From Marinobacter oulmenensis (GTDB lineage Bacteria; Pseudomonadota; Gammaproteobacteria; Pseudomonadales; Oleiphilaceae), in contig NZ_JACHFE010000003.1 in the NCBI RefSeq assembly GCF_014201735.1, forward strand, positions 1-64,000: a stretch of 64,000 bases of DNA, given 5' to 3'. Shown here one piece after another: positions 18,451-27,550 of the stretch. Under the pieces are notes generated by a model, which ran no database searches, had not been told where the DNA came from, and worked only from the letters and a program-made list of their open reading frames with translations. Position 1 is the first letter of the stretch. The number at the start of each line of letters is the position of its first letter. The position numbers and the translations under genes are program-made.

Positions 18451-20022
18451 GTGAGCGCCAACGCCGAGAATACCCTGATTCAGGCACTGCAGAACCCGGA
18501 GCTGTATGACCATCCGGTGGACGGCTTCCAGACCATTGAAACCCATATCTCCGTGGTGATCCTGACCGGCGATTACGCCTACAAAATCAAAAAGCCGATG
18601 GATTTTGGCTTCCTGGACTTCTCCACGCTTGAGCGGCGCAAACATTTCTGCGAAGAGGAGCTTCGCCTGAACCGTCGCCTGGCTCCGGGCCTTTACCTGG
18701 AGGTCGTGCCGATCACCGGCTCACCGGAACAGCCGGTACTCGGCGGAGAAGGAGACGCCTTCGAATACGCCATCCGGATGCGCCAGTTCGACCAGCAACA
18801 GCTGTTCGACAAGCGCCAGGAGCGGGGTGATCTGCCAGCGGAACTGCTTACCAGCCTCGCCCGCCAGGCCGCCGGTTTTCATGACAGTCTGCCACCGGTG
18901 GATGACGACAAGCCCCTGGGCACGCCGGAAGCGGTGCATGCCGCCATGCAGGAGAATTTTGACCAGGCCCGTCCCCTGCTGGAAGACAAGGCTCTGCTGG
19001 AGCAACTGGACAACCTGGAAGAGTGGACCCGCACCACCTTTGAGCGCCACCGGGACCTGATCGCCCGGCGCCGGGCCAATGGCCTGGTCCGGGAATGCCA
19101 TGGCGACCTCCACCTGGCCAACATCACGGTGTTTGAGGGTGAGGTGACGGTCTTCGACTGCATCGAATTCAACGAGCCTTTCCGCTGGATCGATGTCATC
19201 AATGATCTGGCCTTCCTGCTTATGGATCTGGAATCCCGCCGGGAGCCGGCTCTGGCCAATCATGTGCTCAACACCTACCTCGAGTACCGGGGCGATTTCG
19301 AGGGACTGGCCCTGCTGCCGCTGTACAAAGCCTACCGGGCCATGGTGCGAGCCAAGATTGCCCTGTTTACCCTGGGCAATTCCGGCCTGAGCGATGACGA
19401 GCGCGATCAACTGATGGCCAGCTACCGCACCTATGCCCAGCTGGCGGAAGACTATGGGCAGATTCCCAACAACTACCTGCTGGCGACCACCGGGCTGTCC
19501 GCCAGCGGCAAAACCTGTGTCAGCGCAGCGCTGTCCGGCGAACTGGGGCTGATCCGCCTGCGCTCGGATGTCGAACGCAAGCGCCTGCACGGCCTGGGGC
19601 CACTGGCGGACAGCAAATCCGGGATCGGCACCGACCTGTACAGCCCGCAAGCCACCGAGCAGACCTACCAGCACCTGGCACAGAGGGCCGGTGAACTGCT
19701 CGATGCCGGCCTGTCCGTCATTGTCGACGCGGCCTGCCTGCGACACACCGAACGGGCCCTGTTCGCGGATGTGGCAGAGGAACGGGGCACGCCCTTCCTG
19801 CTGGTGCACTGTGAAGCCCCGGAGGACATGCGCCGGCAGTGGGTAAGAGATCGCAAGGGCGACGCTTCCGAAGCCACCGAAGAACTGCTGGACGCCCAGC
19901 AGAGCTGGTTTGAGCCGCTCTCGGCGGAAGAGAAGAAGCACACGATCCACCTGCGCACCGAACAGGCCCACGTGGCCGAAGCCGTAGCCGACCGGATCCG
20001 GCAACACCTGGGGCAACTCTGA
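18451..20022 (+). CDS. bifunctional aminoglycoside-phosphotransferase-like / P-loop kinase protein
   Basis: A 523-residue fusion of two kinase-like domains (COG2187-type N-terminal part plus COG0645-type P-loop part). Residues 1-340 resemble APH-family kinases: HGDLHLANI (catalytic loop) and FDCIEFNEPFR (metal-binding region). Residues 345-523 hold a Walker A motif GLSASGKT and look like a nucleotide or sugar kinase. The natural substrate is unknown; resistance to aminoglycosides should not be inferred. Start GTG 18451 has AGGAG upstream. It is divergent from mrcB and followed by a pentapeptide protein. Confidence 0.88.
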   Translation: MSANAENTLIQALQNPELYDHPVDGFQTIETHISVVILTGDYAYKIKKPMDFGFLDFSTLERRKHFCEEELRLNRRLAPGLYLEVVPITGSPEQPVLGGEGDAFEYAIRMRQFDQQQLFDKRQERGDLPAELLTSLARQAAGFHDSLPPVDDDKPLGTPEAVHAAMQENFDQARPLLEDKALLEQLDNLEEWTRTTFERHRDLIARRRANGLVRECHGDLHLANITVFEGEVTVFDCIEFNEPFRWIDVINDLAFLLMDLESRREPALANHVLNTYLEYRGDFEGLALLPLYKAYRAMVRAKIALFTLGNSGLSDDERDQLMASYRTYAQLAEDYGQIPNNYLLATTGLSASGKTCVSAALSGELGLIRLRSDVERKRLHGLGPLADSKSGIGTDLYSPQATEQTYQHLAQRAGELLDAGLSVIVDAACLRHTERALFADVAEERGTPFLLVHCEAPEDMRRQWVRDRKGDASEATEELLDAQQSWFEPLSAEEKKHTIHLRTEQAHVAEAVADRIRQHLGQL

Positions 20023-20096
20023 GCAACGCCGTGGGTTTCAATGCCGGCCAGAACAGCTAAACTCCGGTTTATCACGCAAACAGTCATGGGTTAGAT

Positions 20097-20468
20097 ATGG
20101 ACGACCATCACGAGCACGAAACGCATCCGATTGACCATCCGCTGTACGAAACCCTGCGGGATGAGGACGTCAAGGCCTTCAATGAGGAAAAGGGCAAATT
20201 CAAGGATGACCTGCCAAGCTTCGCCCATGGCGATTTCCGGGGTCTGGATCTGCGTGGGCTGGATGCCACCGGCATGGACTTTCGGCACGCCTATTTCCGG
20301 GGTGCGGACCTACGGGGTATCGACTTCTCCAAATCCCGGATGGAAGGAGCGAGCATTGCCAGCGCCAAGATCTCCGGCTGTTATTTCCCGCACCGTCTGT
20401 GCGCAGATGAGATCGTCATGTCCCTGAACCACGGCACCCGCATGCGCTACACCATTCTGCCCAAATAA
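20097..20468 (+). CDS. short pentapeptide-repeat protein
   Basis: A 123-residue protein with a His/Asp-rich N-terminus (DDHHEHETHPIDHP) and about eight A(D/N)LXX-like pentapeptide repeats (FRGLDLRGLDATGMDFRHA and onward, residues 45-90), expected to form a small right-handed quadrilateral beta helix. Function unknown; it is too short for a Qnr-type gyrase protector and no partner is evident. The His-rich start could bind metal (speculative). It stands alone, ending before a hairpin shared with the convergent sfsA. Confidence 0.8.
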   Translation: MDDHHEHETHPIDHPLYETLRDEDVKAFNEEKGKFKDDLPSFAHGDFRGLDLRGLDATGMDFRHAYFRGADLRGIDFSKSRMEGASIASAKISGCYFPHRLCADEIVMSLNHGTRMRYTILPK

Positions 20469-20473
20469 CCCCG

Positions 20474-20500
20474 TGGCCGGGCGCGGCTGGTGCCCGGCCA
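20474..20500. terminator. hairpin between convergent pentapeptide gene and sfsA
   Basis: Nine-base perfect arms 20474-20482 and 20492-20500 with a 9-base loop. It fills the gap between two converging genes and could act on both strands. No strong T run. Confidence 0.5.
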
Positions 20501-20504
20501 GCAC

Positions 20505-21236
20505 TCACTCATCCAGTACCACCGGCACTGGCTCTGTCAGCGACAGGCCGCCGCTGGGGTTCCCTTCTTCGTCGGCCAGGTCGGCTCGCCAGGCCACCAC
20601 CTCAACACCGGCCTCGACCGCCTGCCTCAGTAACTGGCCGTATCGGGCATCGATGTGATCTGCAGGCCTCACCTCGTCAATCCCGGTATGATTGACTACA
20701 AAGAACAGAACGGCCCGATCACCTTGAGCCACCTGCGCCATCAGCTCGCGCAGGTGCTTCTGGCCACGCTCGGTGACGGCATCCGGGAAAAAACCGGTGC
20801 CCGCTTCTGCCAGGGTCACGTTTTTCACCTCCACCCAGGCATCCGGCCGGGACGGATGGCCGGAGAGCAGCAGATCAATCCGGCTTTTCTCTGCACCGTA
20901 GCGCACCTCTGACCGGCAGCCGGCATAACCGGCCAGGGACGGCACACGCCCGGCTTCGATTGCCTCCCGGGCCTGATGATTGGGCCGAGCGGTGTTGATA
21001 CAGGCAAGCACGCCGGGCGCGGTTTCTACCAGCTCCCAGGTGTATTTCAACTTGCGTTTGGGGTTGTCGCTGGCACTCAGCCAGACTCTTGCGTCGTCTG
21101 GCTGACACCCGAGCATGGAGCCGGTATTCGGGCAATGGGCGGTAACCTCCGCCCCGTCCGGCAGGCGGACATCGGCCAGGAAACGCTTGTAACGGCGGAT
21201 CAAACGGCCCATTTGCAAGGGTTGTAAAAACTTCAT
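20505..21236 (-). CDS. sfsA: SfsA family DNA/RNA nuclease-like protein
   Basis: The 243-residue protein matches the SfsA family: [45 protein letters not shown] and [11 protein letters not shown] (a nuclease-like E-V-K). SfsA was named for sugar fermentation stimulation in E. coli and shows nucleic-acid binding or nuclease activity; the role is not settled. Start ATG 21236 (MKFLQPL) has a strong GGGGGAG upstream. sfsA and dksA are neighbours in many gammaproteobacteria, here divergent. Confidence 0.94.
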   Translation of the reverse strand: MKFLQPLQMGRLIRRYKRFLADVRLPDGAEVTAHCPNTGSMLGCQPDDARVWLSASDNPKRKLKYTWELVETAPGVLACINTARPNHQAREAIEAGRVPSLAGYAGCRSEVRYGAEKSRIDLLLSGHPSRPDAWVEVKNVTLAEAGTGFFPDAVTERGQKHLRELMAQVAQGDRAVLFFVVNHTGIDEVRPADHIDARYGQLLRQAVEAGVEVVAWRADLADEEGNPSGGLSLTEPVPVVLDE

Positions 21237-21409
21237 GTAAACTCCCCCAAAAAGTTGGCACCACAAGGCTGGTACCCCTGTTACTTATCTGCTATTTTCC
21301 GCAGATTCCTTTTTTCAGGACGATTGCTTTATCCGGGACGAGCCGCCCGCCCGGGCTGGTGTGGCGGAACATGGCGTCCCTGTAGAGTACAAACAAGAGG
21401 CCAGGATCC

Positions 21410-21850
21410 ATGGCAGATACTGCACAGAACGCAAGCGAAGGTTTCTCCAATTTCACCCCTTACGAGATGAAAAAGGGTGAAGAGTACATGAGCCCGGAAA
21501 TGCTGCAGCATTTCAAGAATCTGCTGCTGCAGTGGCGGCAATCGCTCATGGAAGAAGTGGATCGTACCATGCATCACATGCAGGAAGATGCCGCCAACTA
21601 TGCTGATCCCAGTGACCGGGCCAGCCAGGAAGAGGAATTCAGCCTGGAACTGCGCACCCGGGACCGTGAGCGCAAGCTGATCAAGAAAATCGACAAGACC
21701 ATCGATAACATCGACAAGGACGACTACGGTTTCTGTGAACAGTGTGGTGTTGAGATCGGCATCCGCCGTCTGGAAGCTCGCCCGACAGCCACTCTGTGCA
21801 TTGACTGCAAAACCCTGGCAGAAATCCGGGAACGCCAGACCGGCATCTGA
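21410..21850 (+). CDS. dksA: RNA polymerase-binding transcription factor DksA
   Basis: Binds the secondary channel of RNA polymerase and works with ppGpp to reduce rRNA transcription. The 146-residue protein has the coiled coil (about 30-105) with the tip acidic motif ADPSDRASQEEE and a C-terminal four-cysteine zinc finger (CEQCG and CIDCK). The window also contains spoT and an rrn operon, which are part of the same stringent control. The order dksA-gluQ is typical of gammaproteobacteria; a hairpin separates the two here. Confidence 0.97.
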   Translation: MADTAQNASEGFSNFTPYEMKKGEEYMSPEMLQHFKNLLLQWRQSLMEEVDRTMHHMQEDAANYADPSDRASQEEEFSLELRTRDRERKLIKKIDKTIDNIDKDDYGFCEQCGVEIGIRRLEARPTATLCIDCKTLAEIRERQTGI

Positions 21851-21854
21851 TTTC

Positions 21855-21886
21855 CGTCAGGCCGCTCCGTGGCGAGCGGCCTGACG
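21855..21886 (+). terminator. hairpin between dksA and gluQ
   Basis: Perfect 12-base arms 21855-21866 and 21875-21886, 8-base loop, then a pyrimidine-rich stretch. It starts five bases after the dksA stop and ends 13 bases before gluQ, so it probably ends most dksA transcripts. Confidence 0.65.
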
Positions 21887-21899
21887 CCTGTCCTTCCCC

Positions 21900-22817
21900 A
21901 TGGCATCACAACACTACCGCGGCCGGTTTGCCCCCTCTCCCACCGGCCCACTGCACTTCGGTTCACTGGTCACGGCCCTGGCCAGCTGGCTGGAAGCCAG
22001 AGCAGCCCGTGGTGACTGGCTGGTTCGGATTGAAGACCTGGACCCCATGCGCGAACCACCCGAGGCGGCGCAGCAGATCCTTCATTCCCTGGACTGTCAT
22101 GGCCTGTCGGCGGATGAGCCCGTACGATGCCAGTCCGAGCGTCACGAGGCCTACCAGAGGGTGATCAACCAGTTGCTGCAACAGGGCCGGGCCTATCGGT
22201 GCGCCTGCTCCCGCAAGCAGCTTCGGGCCAATGGCGGCTACCACCCCAATCACTGTCGGAGCACGCCTACGGTACCCGAGGGTGCGCCCCATGCCGTACG
22301 CTTCGCCCTGACCGACGAAAACAGCCACTGGCTGGATCAGTTACTGGGACCACAGGAGCAACGGGTCCGCGCGGAACTCGACGACCCCGTCATTCTGCGC
22401 AAGGAAGGTTTCTATGCCTACCAGCTGGCCGTGGTGTTGGACGACATCGACCAGGGGATCACCGACGTGGTGCGAGGATCAGATCTGCTGGACACCACGG
22501 CACAGCAGCAACAGATTTACCACGCGCTGGGTGCCACGCCGCCCCGGTGGCTACACATCCCAGTCATCCTCAATGACCAGGGCCAGAAACTCAGCAAGCA
22601 GACCCATGCCCCGGCGCTGGATGACAGCCAGCCGGCGCGAAACCTGACCCGGGCCCTGACCGCACTCGGCCAGCAACCCCCCGCAAGTCTGGCCGATACT
22701 ACGACCGGCACGGTGCTTGACTGGGCGCTGCGGCACTGGCGCCGGAGCGCGATTCCCCTGACATCCGGACAGGCCCATGGTATAAACCCGGGGACACATT
22801 CGGCTTCGGATCACTAG
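21900..22817 (+). CDS. gluQ: glutamyl-Q tRNA(Asp) synthetase
   Basis: Attaches glutamate to queuosine in the anticodon of tRNA-Asp. The 305-residue protein has the class I catalytic fold without an anticodon-binding domain: GRFAPSPTGPLHFGS (HIGH region), the zinc site (CACSRKQ with a later HNPNHC-like cysteine, here YHPNHC) and KLSKQ (KMSKS-like). Length is usual for GluQ-RS. It is the first gene of gluQ-cbrX-cbrA-cbrB, with cbrX starting five bases after its stop. Confidence 0.95.
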   Translation: MASQHYRGRFAPSPTGPLHFGSLVTALASWLEARAARGDWLVRIEDLDPMREPPEAAQQILHSLDCHGLSADEPVRCQSERHEAYQRVINQLLQQGRAYRCACSRKQLRANGGYHPNHCRSTPTVPEGAPHAVRFALTDENSHWLDQLLGPQEQRVRAELDDPVILRKEGFYAYQLAVVLDDIDQGITDVVRGSDLLDTTAQQQQIYHALGATPPRWLHIPVILNDQGQKLSKQTHAPALDDSQPARNLTRALTALGQQPPASLADTTTGTVLDWALRHWRRSAIPLTSGQAHGINPGTHSASDH

Positions 22818-22821
22818 ACCG

Positions 22822-22998
22822 ATGTACATCTACCGCCTGGTTTTTCTGCTGGTACTGGCCATCTACATTTTCTCACCGAACATCCTTGAATGGTGGACGT
22901 CTCCGGATAACGTCTGGTACAGCCCCTACATTATCTGGAGTGCCCTGATCGGTATCGGACTCTGGCTGGAATGGCGACGGGATCCCAATGAGTTTTAG
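22822..22998 (+). CDS. cbrX: CbrX-like small membrane protein
   Basis: A 58-residue protein beginning MYIYRLVFLLVLAIYIF and ending WLEWRRDPNEF, with two hydrophobic helices (about 5-18 and 37-50) around a Trp/Pro-rich loop. Its stop overlaps the start of cbrA by 11 bases, so the two are translationally coupled. A small ORF of this size and place, cbrX, is reported in front of cbrA in Pseudomonas (from memory). Its job is not clear: it may mainly set cbrA translation. Too short for standard length cut-offs and often missed. Confidence 0.8.
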   Translation: MYIYRLVFLLVLAIYIFSPNILEWWTSPDNVWYSPYIIWSALIGIGLWLEWRRDPNEF

Positions 22999-25951
22999 CG
23001 CAACCGGCCTGCTTGGGGCCAGCCTTCTGTACCTCTTGTTACTTTTTGGGATCGCCTGGGGTAGTGAGCAGAGCACCCTGCTTCGCCGATGGGTCCGGCA
23101 TCCGCTGGTCTACACCCTGAGCCTGGGCGTTTATGCCGGGATCTGGGCCATCTACGGGGCCGTGGGGCTGGCGGCGGAATCCGGCTATGGTTTTCTCGCC
23201 TATTATCTTGGCATCAGTGGCGCCTTCCTGCTGGCACCGGTGCTACTCAACCCCATTCTCCGGATCGGCCGGGCCTACCAGCTTACCTCACTGGCGGATC
23301 TGTTCGCCTATCGCTACCGCAGTCAGTGGGCCGGCACATTGGTCACCCTGTGCTCAGCCGCAGCCATCATGTCGCTGCTGAGCATGCAGATCCAGGCTGT
23401 GTCTGTCTCCGCCAGCCAGTTGGCGCCCGACACCTCGCCCAAGGTGATCGCGGTGATGTTCGGACTGATGGTGGTGCTGTTCACCATCCTGTTCGGTTCA
23501 CGGCGGAACCAGAGTTCCGAAAACCACGAAGGCCTGGTGCTGGCGATTGCCTTTGATTCGCTGGTAAAACTGGCCGCCCTGCTCGCCCTCGGAGCAACCA
23601 TTCTGTTCTCTGTTTTCGGAGGCAATGCCGGCCTCGAACAGTGGCTCGCCCAGCAACCGGCGAATGAGACCAACATGGCCACGGCCGTCAACGATGGCAG
23701 CTGGCGGGCACTGTTGCTGATGTCGTTTGCGGCCGCTCTGGTCCTGCCGCACATGTACCATATGACGTTCAGTGAGAACCCCTCGCCCCGGGCGCTGGCC
23801 AAGGCCAGTTGGGGCCTGCCCCTGTACCTGCTGCTGATCGGACTGCCGGTACCTCTGATTGTCTGGGGCGGCCAGGCGCTTTCAGTAGACACTCCCGCTG
23901 CATTTTTCAGCATCGGCGTCGCCCGGGCGCTGGACCAGCCGGCCCTGACACTGCTGGTATACACCGCCGGCCTTTCCGCCGCCAGCGGCCTGATGATCGT
24001 CAGCACCCTGGCCCTGGCCGGCATGGTACTGAACCATGTGGTGCTGCCGCTGCGGACCCCGCGAGACCAGACCGACATCTACCGGTGGCTGCAGTGGGTC
24101 AAACGGTTTCTGATTGCGCTGATCCTTTTCTTCGCCCTTCTGTTCCACGAGCTGATCGGCCGCCAGCTGGATCTGGCCATCCTTGGCGCCATTTCCCTGA
24201 CTGGCACCCTGCAGCTACTGCCCGGCGCCCTGGGTGTGCTCTACTGGCCGGAAGGCAACCGGCGTGGCGTCATCGCCGGACTGATCACCGGGCTGGCCAT
24301 CTGGCTGGTGACCCTGGTCCTGCCCTTCTCCTACACCCTGGATCTTCTGAATGGGCTGGACCTGCCGGTTCTGCCCTCCCGTGACAACTGGTACCTGTTT
24401 ACCTTCGCCAGTCTGAGCGCCAATGTGGCGGTATTTGTGCTCGTCTCCGTACTCAGCCCGGCCTCCACCGAGGAAACCCGCGCGGCCCAGGCCTGTTCGC
24501 TGGGGGCGCTGTCCCGGCCTCGCCGGCGGGAACTGCTTGCCGGCTCATCCAATGAATTCATCCAGCAGTTGGCCGCGCCTCTGGGCGTCAGCGTCGCCCG
24601 ACGCGAGATTGAGCGGGCGCTGAACCAGTTAAAACTGCCGGCGGTGGAGTTCCGCCCCTACCAGTTACGCCGCCTTCGGGACCAGGTTGAGGTTAACCTG
24701 TCCGGTCTGATGGGGCCGTCTGTGGCGAGGGACATTGTCAAACGCCACCTCGGCTTCAAGCCGTTGACCCGGGGCACCACCGGTCAGGATATCCGCTACG
24801 TGGAGCGGGCCCTGGGGGATTACCAGAGCCAGCTCACGGGGCTGGCCGGTGAACTGGATAACCTGCGTCGCCACTACCGCCAGACGCTGCAGAACCTGCC
24901 CATCCCGGCCTGTTCCGTCGGTGAGGACGGCGAGATACTGATGTGGAACCACGCCATGGAAACCCTCACGGATATTCCGGCCGACGAAGTGGTGGGCGCG
25001 AAACTGCTGGCGCTGCCCGGACACTGGCAGACCCTGCTGGACGACTTCAACCGGGGGGATGACCTCCACCGTTACAAGCACCGGCTTGACCTGCAGGGGC
25101 GCCCGCACTGGCTGAACCTTCACAAGGCCGCCCTCAGCGGCCCCGATCACCCGGAAGGCGGCTCCATCATTCTGGTGGAAGATCAGACCGAAACCCGCCT
25201 GCTGGAAGACGAGCTGATTCATAGCGAGCGGCTGGCATCGGTCGGTCGCCTGGCCGCCGGCGTCGCCCATGAAATTGGCAACCCGGTCACCGGAATTTCG
25301 TCACTGGCCCAGAACCTGAAACTGGAAACCGACGACCAGGATATCCTGGAAACGGCCGACCAGATCCAGCAGCAGACCCGGCGGGTATCGGCCATTCTCC
25401 AGTCCCTGATGAATTTCGCCCGCACCGGCAACCACGCCCAGGCCAACCGCTACGAACTGGTCAGCCTGCGCCGGTGCGTGCAGGAATCCATCAACTTGCT
25501 GTCCCTGAGCGACAAGGGCATGGGCATCGAGTATCACAATGACTGCCCAGAGGATCTGGCGATTCTGGGTGACGAACAACGGCTGGTGCAGGTCTTCGTC
25601 AATCTGCTGGCCAATGCCCGGGATGCCTCACCGGAGGGCGGTATCATCCGGATCAGTGGAAACCGCGACGGCTACTCCGCTATTATCGAGGTCATCGATG
25701 AAGGCTCGGGGATTCCGGCCGATCAGCTTGATCATGTCTTCGAGCCTTTTTACACCACCAAAGGCCCCAACAGTGGGACCGGGCTCGGACTGTCGCTGGT
25801 CTACAGCATCATCGAAGAGCACTATGGCAACGTCCAGGTGGAAAGCCCCGCGAATCGCGAAACCGGTCGGGGCACCTGCGTGAGGTTGCGTCTGCCGGCC
25901 TATGAGCCCGACACTGACAGTCGTAATCTCAGCCCGAACCAAAGGTCCTGA
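22988..25951 (+). CDS. cbrA: sensor histidine kinase CbrA with SSS transporter domain
   Basis: Senses carbon/nitrogen state and phosphorylates CbrB. The first 500 or so residues form a sodium/solute-symporter-like membrane domain with about 12-13 helices; then a linker (STAC-like), a PAS domain (about 630-740) and a kinase core with H-box VAHEIGNPVTG (phosphorylated H761), NLLANARDAS, DEGSGIP and FYTTKGPNSGTGLGL. The 987-residue length and domain order are those of Pseudomonas CbrA. It overlaps cbrX and is followed by cbrB after six bases. In Pseudomonas, the transporter part binds histidine; whether that holds here is unknown. Confidence 0.95.
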   Translation: MSFSATGLLGASLLYLLLLFGIAWGSEQSTLLRRWVRHPLVYTLSLGVYAGIWAIYGAVGLAAESGYGFLAYYLGISGAFLLAPVLLNPILRIGRAYQLTSLADLFAYRYRSQWAGTLVTLCSAAAIMSLLSMQIQAVSVSASQLAPDTSPKVIAVMFGLMVVLFTILFGSRRNQSSENHEGLVLAIAFDSLVKLAALLALGATILFSVFGGNAGLEQWLAQQPANETNMATAVNDGSWRALLLMSFAAALVLPHMYHMTFSENPSPRALAKASWGLPLYLLLIGLPVPLIVWGGQALSVDTPAAFFSIGVARALDQPALTLLVYTAGLSAASGLMIVSTLALAGMVLNHVVLPLRTPRDQTDIYRWLQWVKRFLIALILFFALLFHELIGRQLDLAILGAISLTGTLQLLPGALGVLYWPEGNRRGVIAGLITGLAIWLVTLVLPFSYTLDLLNGLDLPVLPSRDNWYLFTFASLSANVAVFVLVSVLSPASTEETRAAQACSLGALSRPRRRELLAGSSNEFIQQLAAPLGVSVARREIERALNQLKLPAVEFRPYQLRRLRDQVEVNLSGLMGPSVARDIVKRHLGFKPLTRGTTGQDIRYVERALGDYQSQLTGLAGELDNLRRHYRQTLQNLPIPACSVGEDGEILMWNHAMETLTDIPADEVVGAKLLALPGHWQTLLDDFNRGDDLHRYKHRLDLQGRPHWLNLHKAALSGPDHPEGGSIILVEDQTETRLLEDELIHSERLASVGRLAAGVAHEIGNPVTGISSLAQNLKLETDDQDILETADQIQQQTRRVSAILQSLMNFARTGNHAQANRYELVSLRRCVQESINLLSLSDKGMGIEYHNDCPEDLAILGDEQRLVQVFVNLLANARDASPEGGIIRISGNRDGYSAIIEVIDEGSGIPADQLDHVFEPFYTTKGPNSGTGLGLSLVYSIIEEHYGNVQVESPANRETGRGTCVRLRLPAYEPDTDSRNLSPNQRS

Positions 25952-25957
25952 ACATCT

Positions 25958-27355
25958 ATGCCGCGAATCCTGATTGTTGAAGACGAAGACATTATCCGTT
26001 CAGCCGTGCGCAAGCTGCTGCAGCACGCCGGCTACGAGGTCACCGATGCAGTTTCCGTGGAGGAAGCCGTGGAGCGGGACCCGGACAGCTTCGATCTGAT
26101 CATCACGGACCTTCGCCTCCCCGGAGCTGCGGGCACGGAAATGATCAACCGGGCACCCAATACCCCGGTCCTGATCATGACCAGCTATGCCAGCCTGCGG
26201 TCGGCGGTGGACTCCATGAAGATGGGTGCCGTGGACTACATCGCCAAGCCGTTTGATCACGATGAAATGCTGGCGGCTGTGGAAAACATCCTGGCCCGGC
26301 GCAGCCCCCCTGAAAGTCCCGCCACGGGTGATGAAGCCGGCGGCACGGGCAACGAGATCGATCCCTCCGACATCATGTATGGCGAATGCGAGTCGATACA
26401 GAAAGTCTTCACCCTGATTCGCAAGGTGGCACCGACCGAAACCACCGTGCTCATTCACGGGGAATCCGGTACCGGCAAGGAGCTCGCCGCCCGGGCCCTG
26501 CACCTGCTCAGCCCAAGGGCCTCCAAGCCGCTGATATCCGTGAACTGCGCCGCGATCCCGGAAAGCCTGATCGAATCAGAGCTGTTCGGCCACGAAAAGG
26601 GCGCATTCACCGGCGCGGTCTCCGCCCGTACCGGCCTGATTGAGGCAGCCGACGGCGGCAGCCTGTTCCTTGATGAGATCGGCGAACTGCCGGCGGAAGC
26701 CCAGGCCCGCCTCCTGCGGGTACTGCAGGAAAGCGAGATCCGCCGGGTGGGGTCCACCCAGAGCCGCACGGTGGATGTGCGCATGATTGCCGCCACCCAC
26801 CGGAACCTCAAAGCGATGACCCGGACCGGCGAATTCCGGGAAGATCTATACTACCGCCTCAACGTGATGCAGATCCGCCTTCCCCCCCTTAGGGAACGCC
26901 GTGGCGACATCCTCGGGCTGGCCCGCCGCTTTCTGGCCCGCCAGGCAGAAAAGCTGGGCCGCCGCGACCTTCGACTGAGCCCGGAAGCCATGCAGTTGCT
27001 ACAGCGGTACCGGTGGCCCGGTAACGTCCGGGAACTGGAAAACGCCATCGAACGGGCGTCCATCCTGGCCGACGGCGATGTCATACCGCCCTCGGTACTG
27101 GACCTGGACGGCGATACCGACGACGAATACATCCCCGATACCCTGGTCGAAGGCAACCACGAGCAGATGGCGCCGAGAGAACCGGATTCTGCCAGCGACC
27201 TGTCGCTGGAGGACTATTTCCAGCACTTTGTTCTGGAGAACCAGGACCGGATGAGCGAGACCGAACTGGCCCAGAAACTGGGAATCAGTCGTAAGTCCCT
27301 GTGGGAACGCCGCCAGCGGCTGGGTATTCCCCGCAAGAAAACCTCCGGCAGTTGA
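25958..27355 (+). CDS. cbrB: sigma-54 response regulator CbrB
   Basis: NtrC-type activator. The 465-residue protein has a receiver domain (phosphoacceptor D51 in ITDLRLPG), an AAA+ domain with Walker A GESGTGKE, the sigma-54 contact loop GAFTGA and Walker B DEIGELP, and a C-terminal Fis-type helix-turn-helix (about 425-462, ETELAQKLGISRKSLWERRQRL). Partner of CbrA directly upstream. Its expected main target, the crcZ promoter, lies 170 bases downstream of its stop, with several GTAACA half-sites in between. Confidence 0.96.
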   Translation: MPRILIVEDEDIIRSAVRKLLQHAGYEVTDAVSVEEAVERDPDSFDLIITDLRLPGAAGTEMINRAPNTPVLIMTSYASLRSAVDSMKMGAVDYIAKPFDHDEMLAAVENILARRSPPESPATGDEAGGTGNEIDPSDIMYGECESIQKVFTLIRKVAPTETTVLIHGESGTGKELAARALHLLSPRASKPLISVNCAAIPESLIESELFGHEKGAFTGAVSARTGLIEAADGGSLFLDEIGELPAEAQARLLRVLQESEIRRVGSTQSRTVDVRMIAATHRNLKAMTRTGEFREDLYYRLNVMQIRLPPLRERRGDILGLARRFLARQAEKLGRRDLRLSPEAMQLLQRYRWPGNVRELENAIERASILADGDVIPPSVLDLDGDTDDEYIPDTLVEGNHEQMAPREPDSASDLSLEDYFQHFVLENQDRMSETELAQKLGISRKSLWERRQRLGIPRKKTSGS

Positions 27356-27373
27356 TTGACCCACCACACTCCA

Positions 27374-27472
27374 GGTAACAGGCCGCACCTGTTACCTTCC
27401 TGTTCCTCACGGTAACACTCCCTTTCCTGGCACCGCCTCCGTGGTAACACTTACCCCCAATACGGGGTAACA
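27374..27472 (+). promoter_or_regulatory. CbrB upstream activating sites (GTAACA/TGTTAC array)
   Basis: Five half-sites: GTAACA at 27375, TGTTAC at 27390, GTAACA at 27412, 27444 and 27467. The first two make a 9-base perfect palindrome (27374-27382 / 27388-27396). They lie 52-150 bases before the sigma-54 promoter, the right range for an enhancer. TGTTAC/GTAACA pairs are the reported type of CbrB target in Pseudomonas (from memory). The palindrome, 18 bases after the cbrB stop, could also act as a weak terminator. Confidence 0.75.
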
Positions 27473-27523
27473 CTTATACAGACGATCCCCATAACCCACT
27501 GTTAATAAAGGATTAACCAAAAC

Positions 27524-27539
27524 TGGCACGAGCACTGCA
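27524..27539 (+). promoter_or_regulatory. sigma-54 promoter of crcZ
   Basis: TGGCACG (27524-27530), four bases, CTGCA (27535-27539). This matches the TGGCACG-N4-TTGCA consensus with one mismatch; GG and GC are correctly spaced for -24/-12. Start of transcription expected near 27550-27551. Confidence 0.9.
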
Positions 27540-27550
27540 ATACCTTAAGC

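Noticed and set aside
18451..20022. Aminoglycoside resistance gene
   Set aside because: Only the fold is shared; the fusion and context do not suggest a resistance function.
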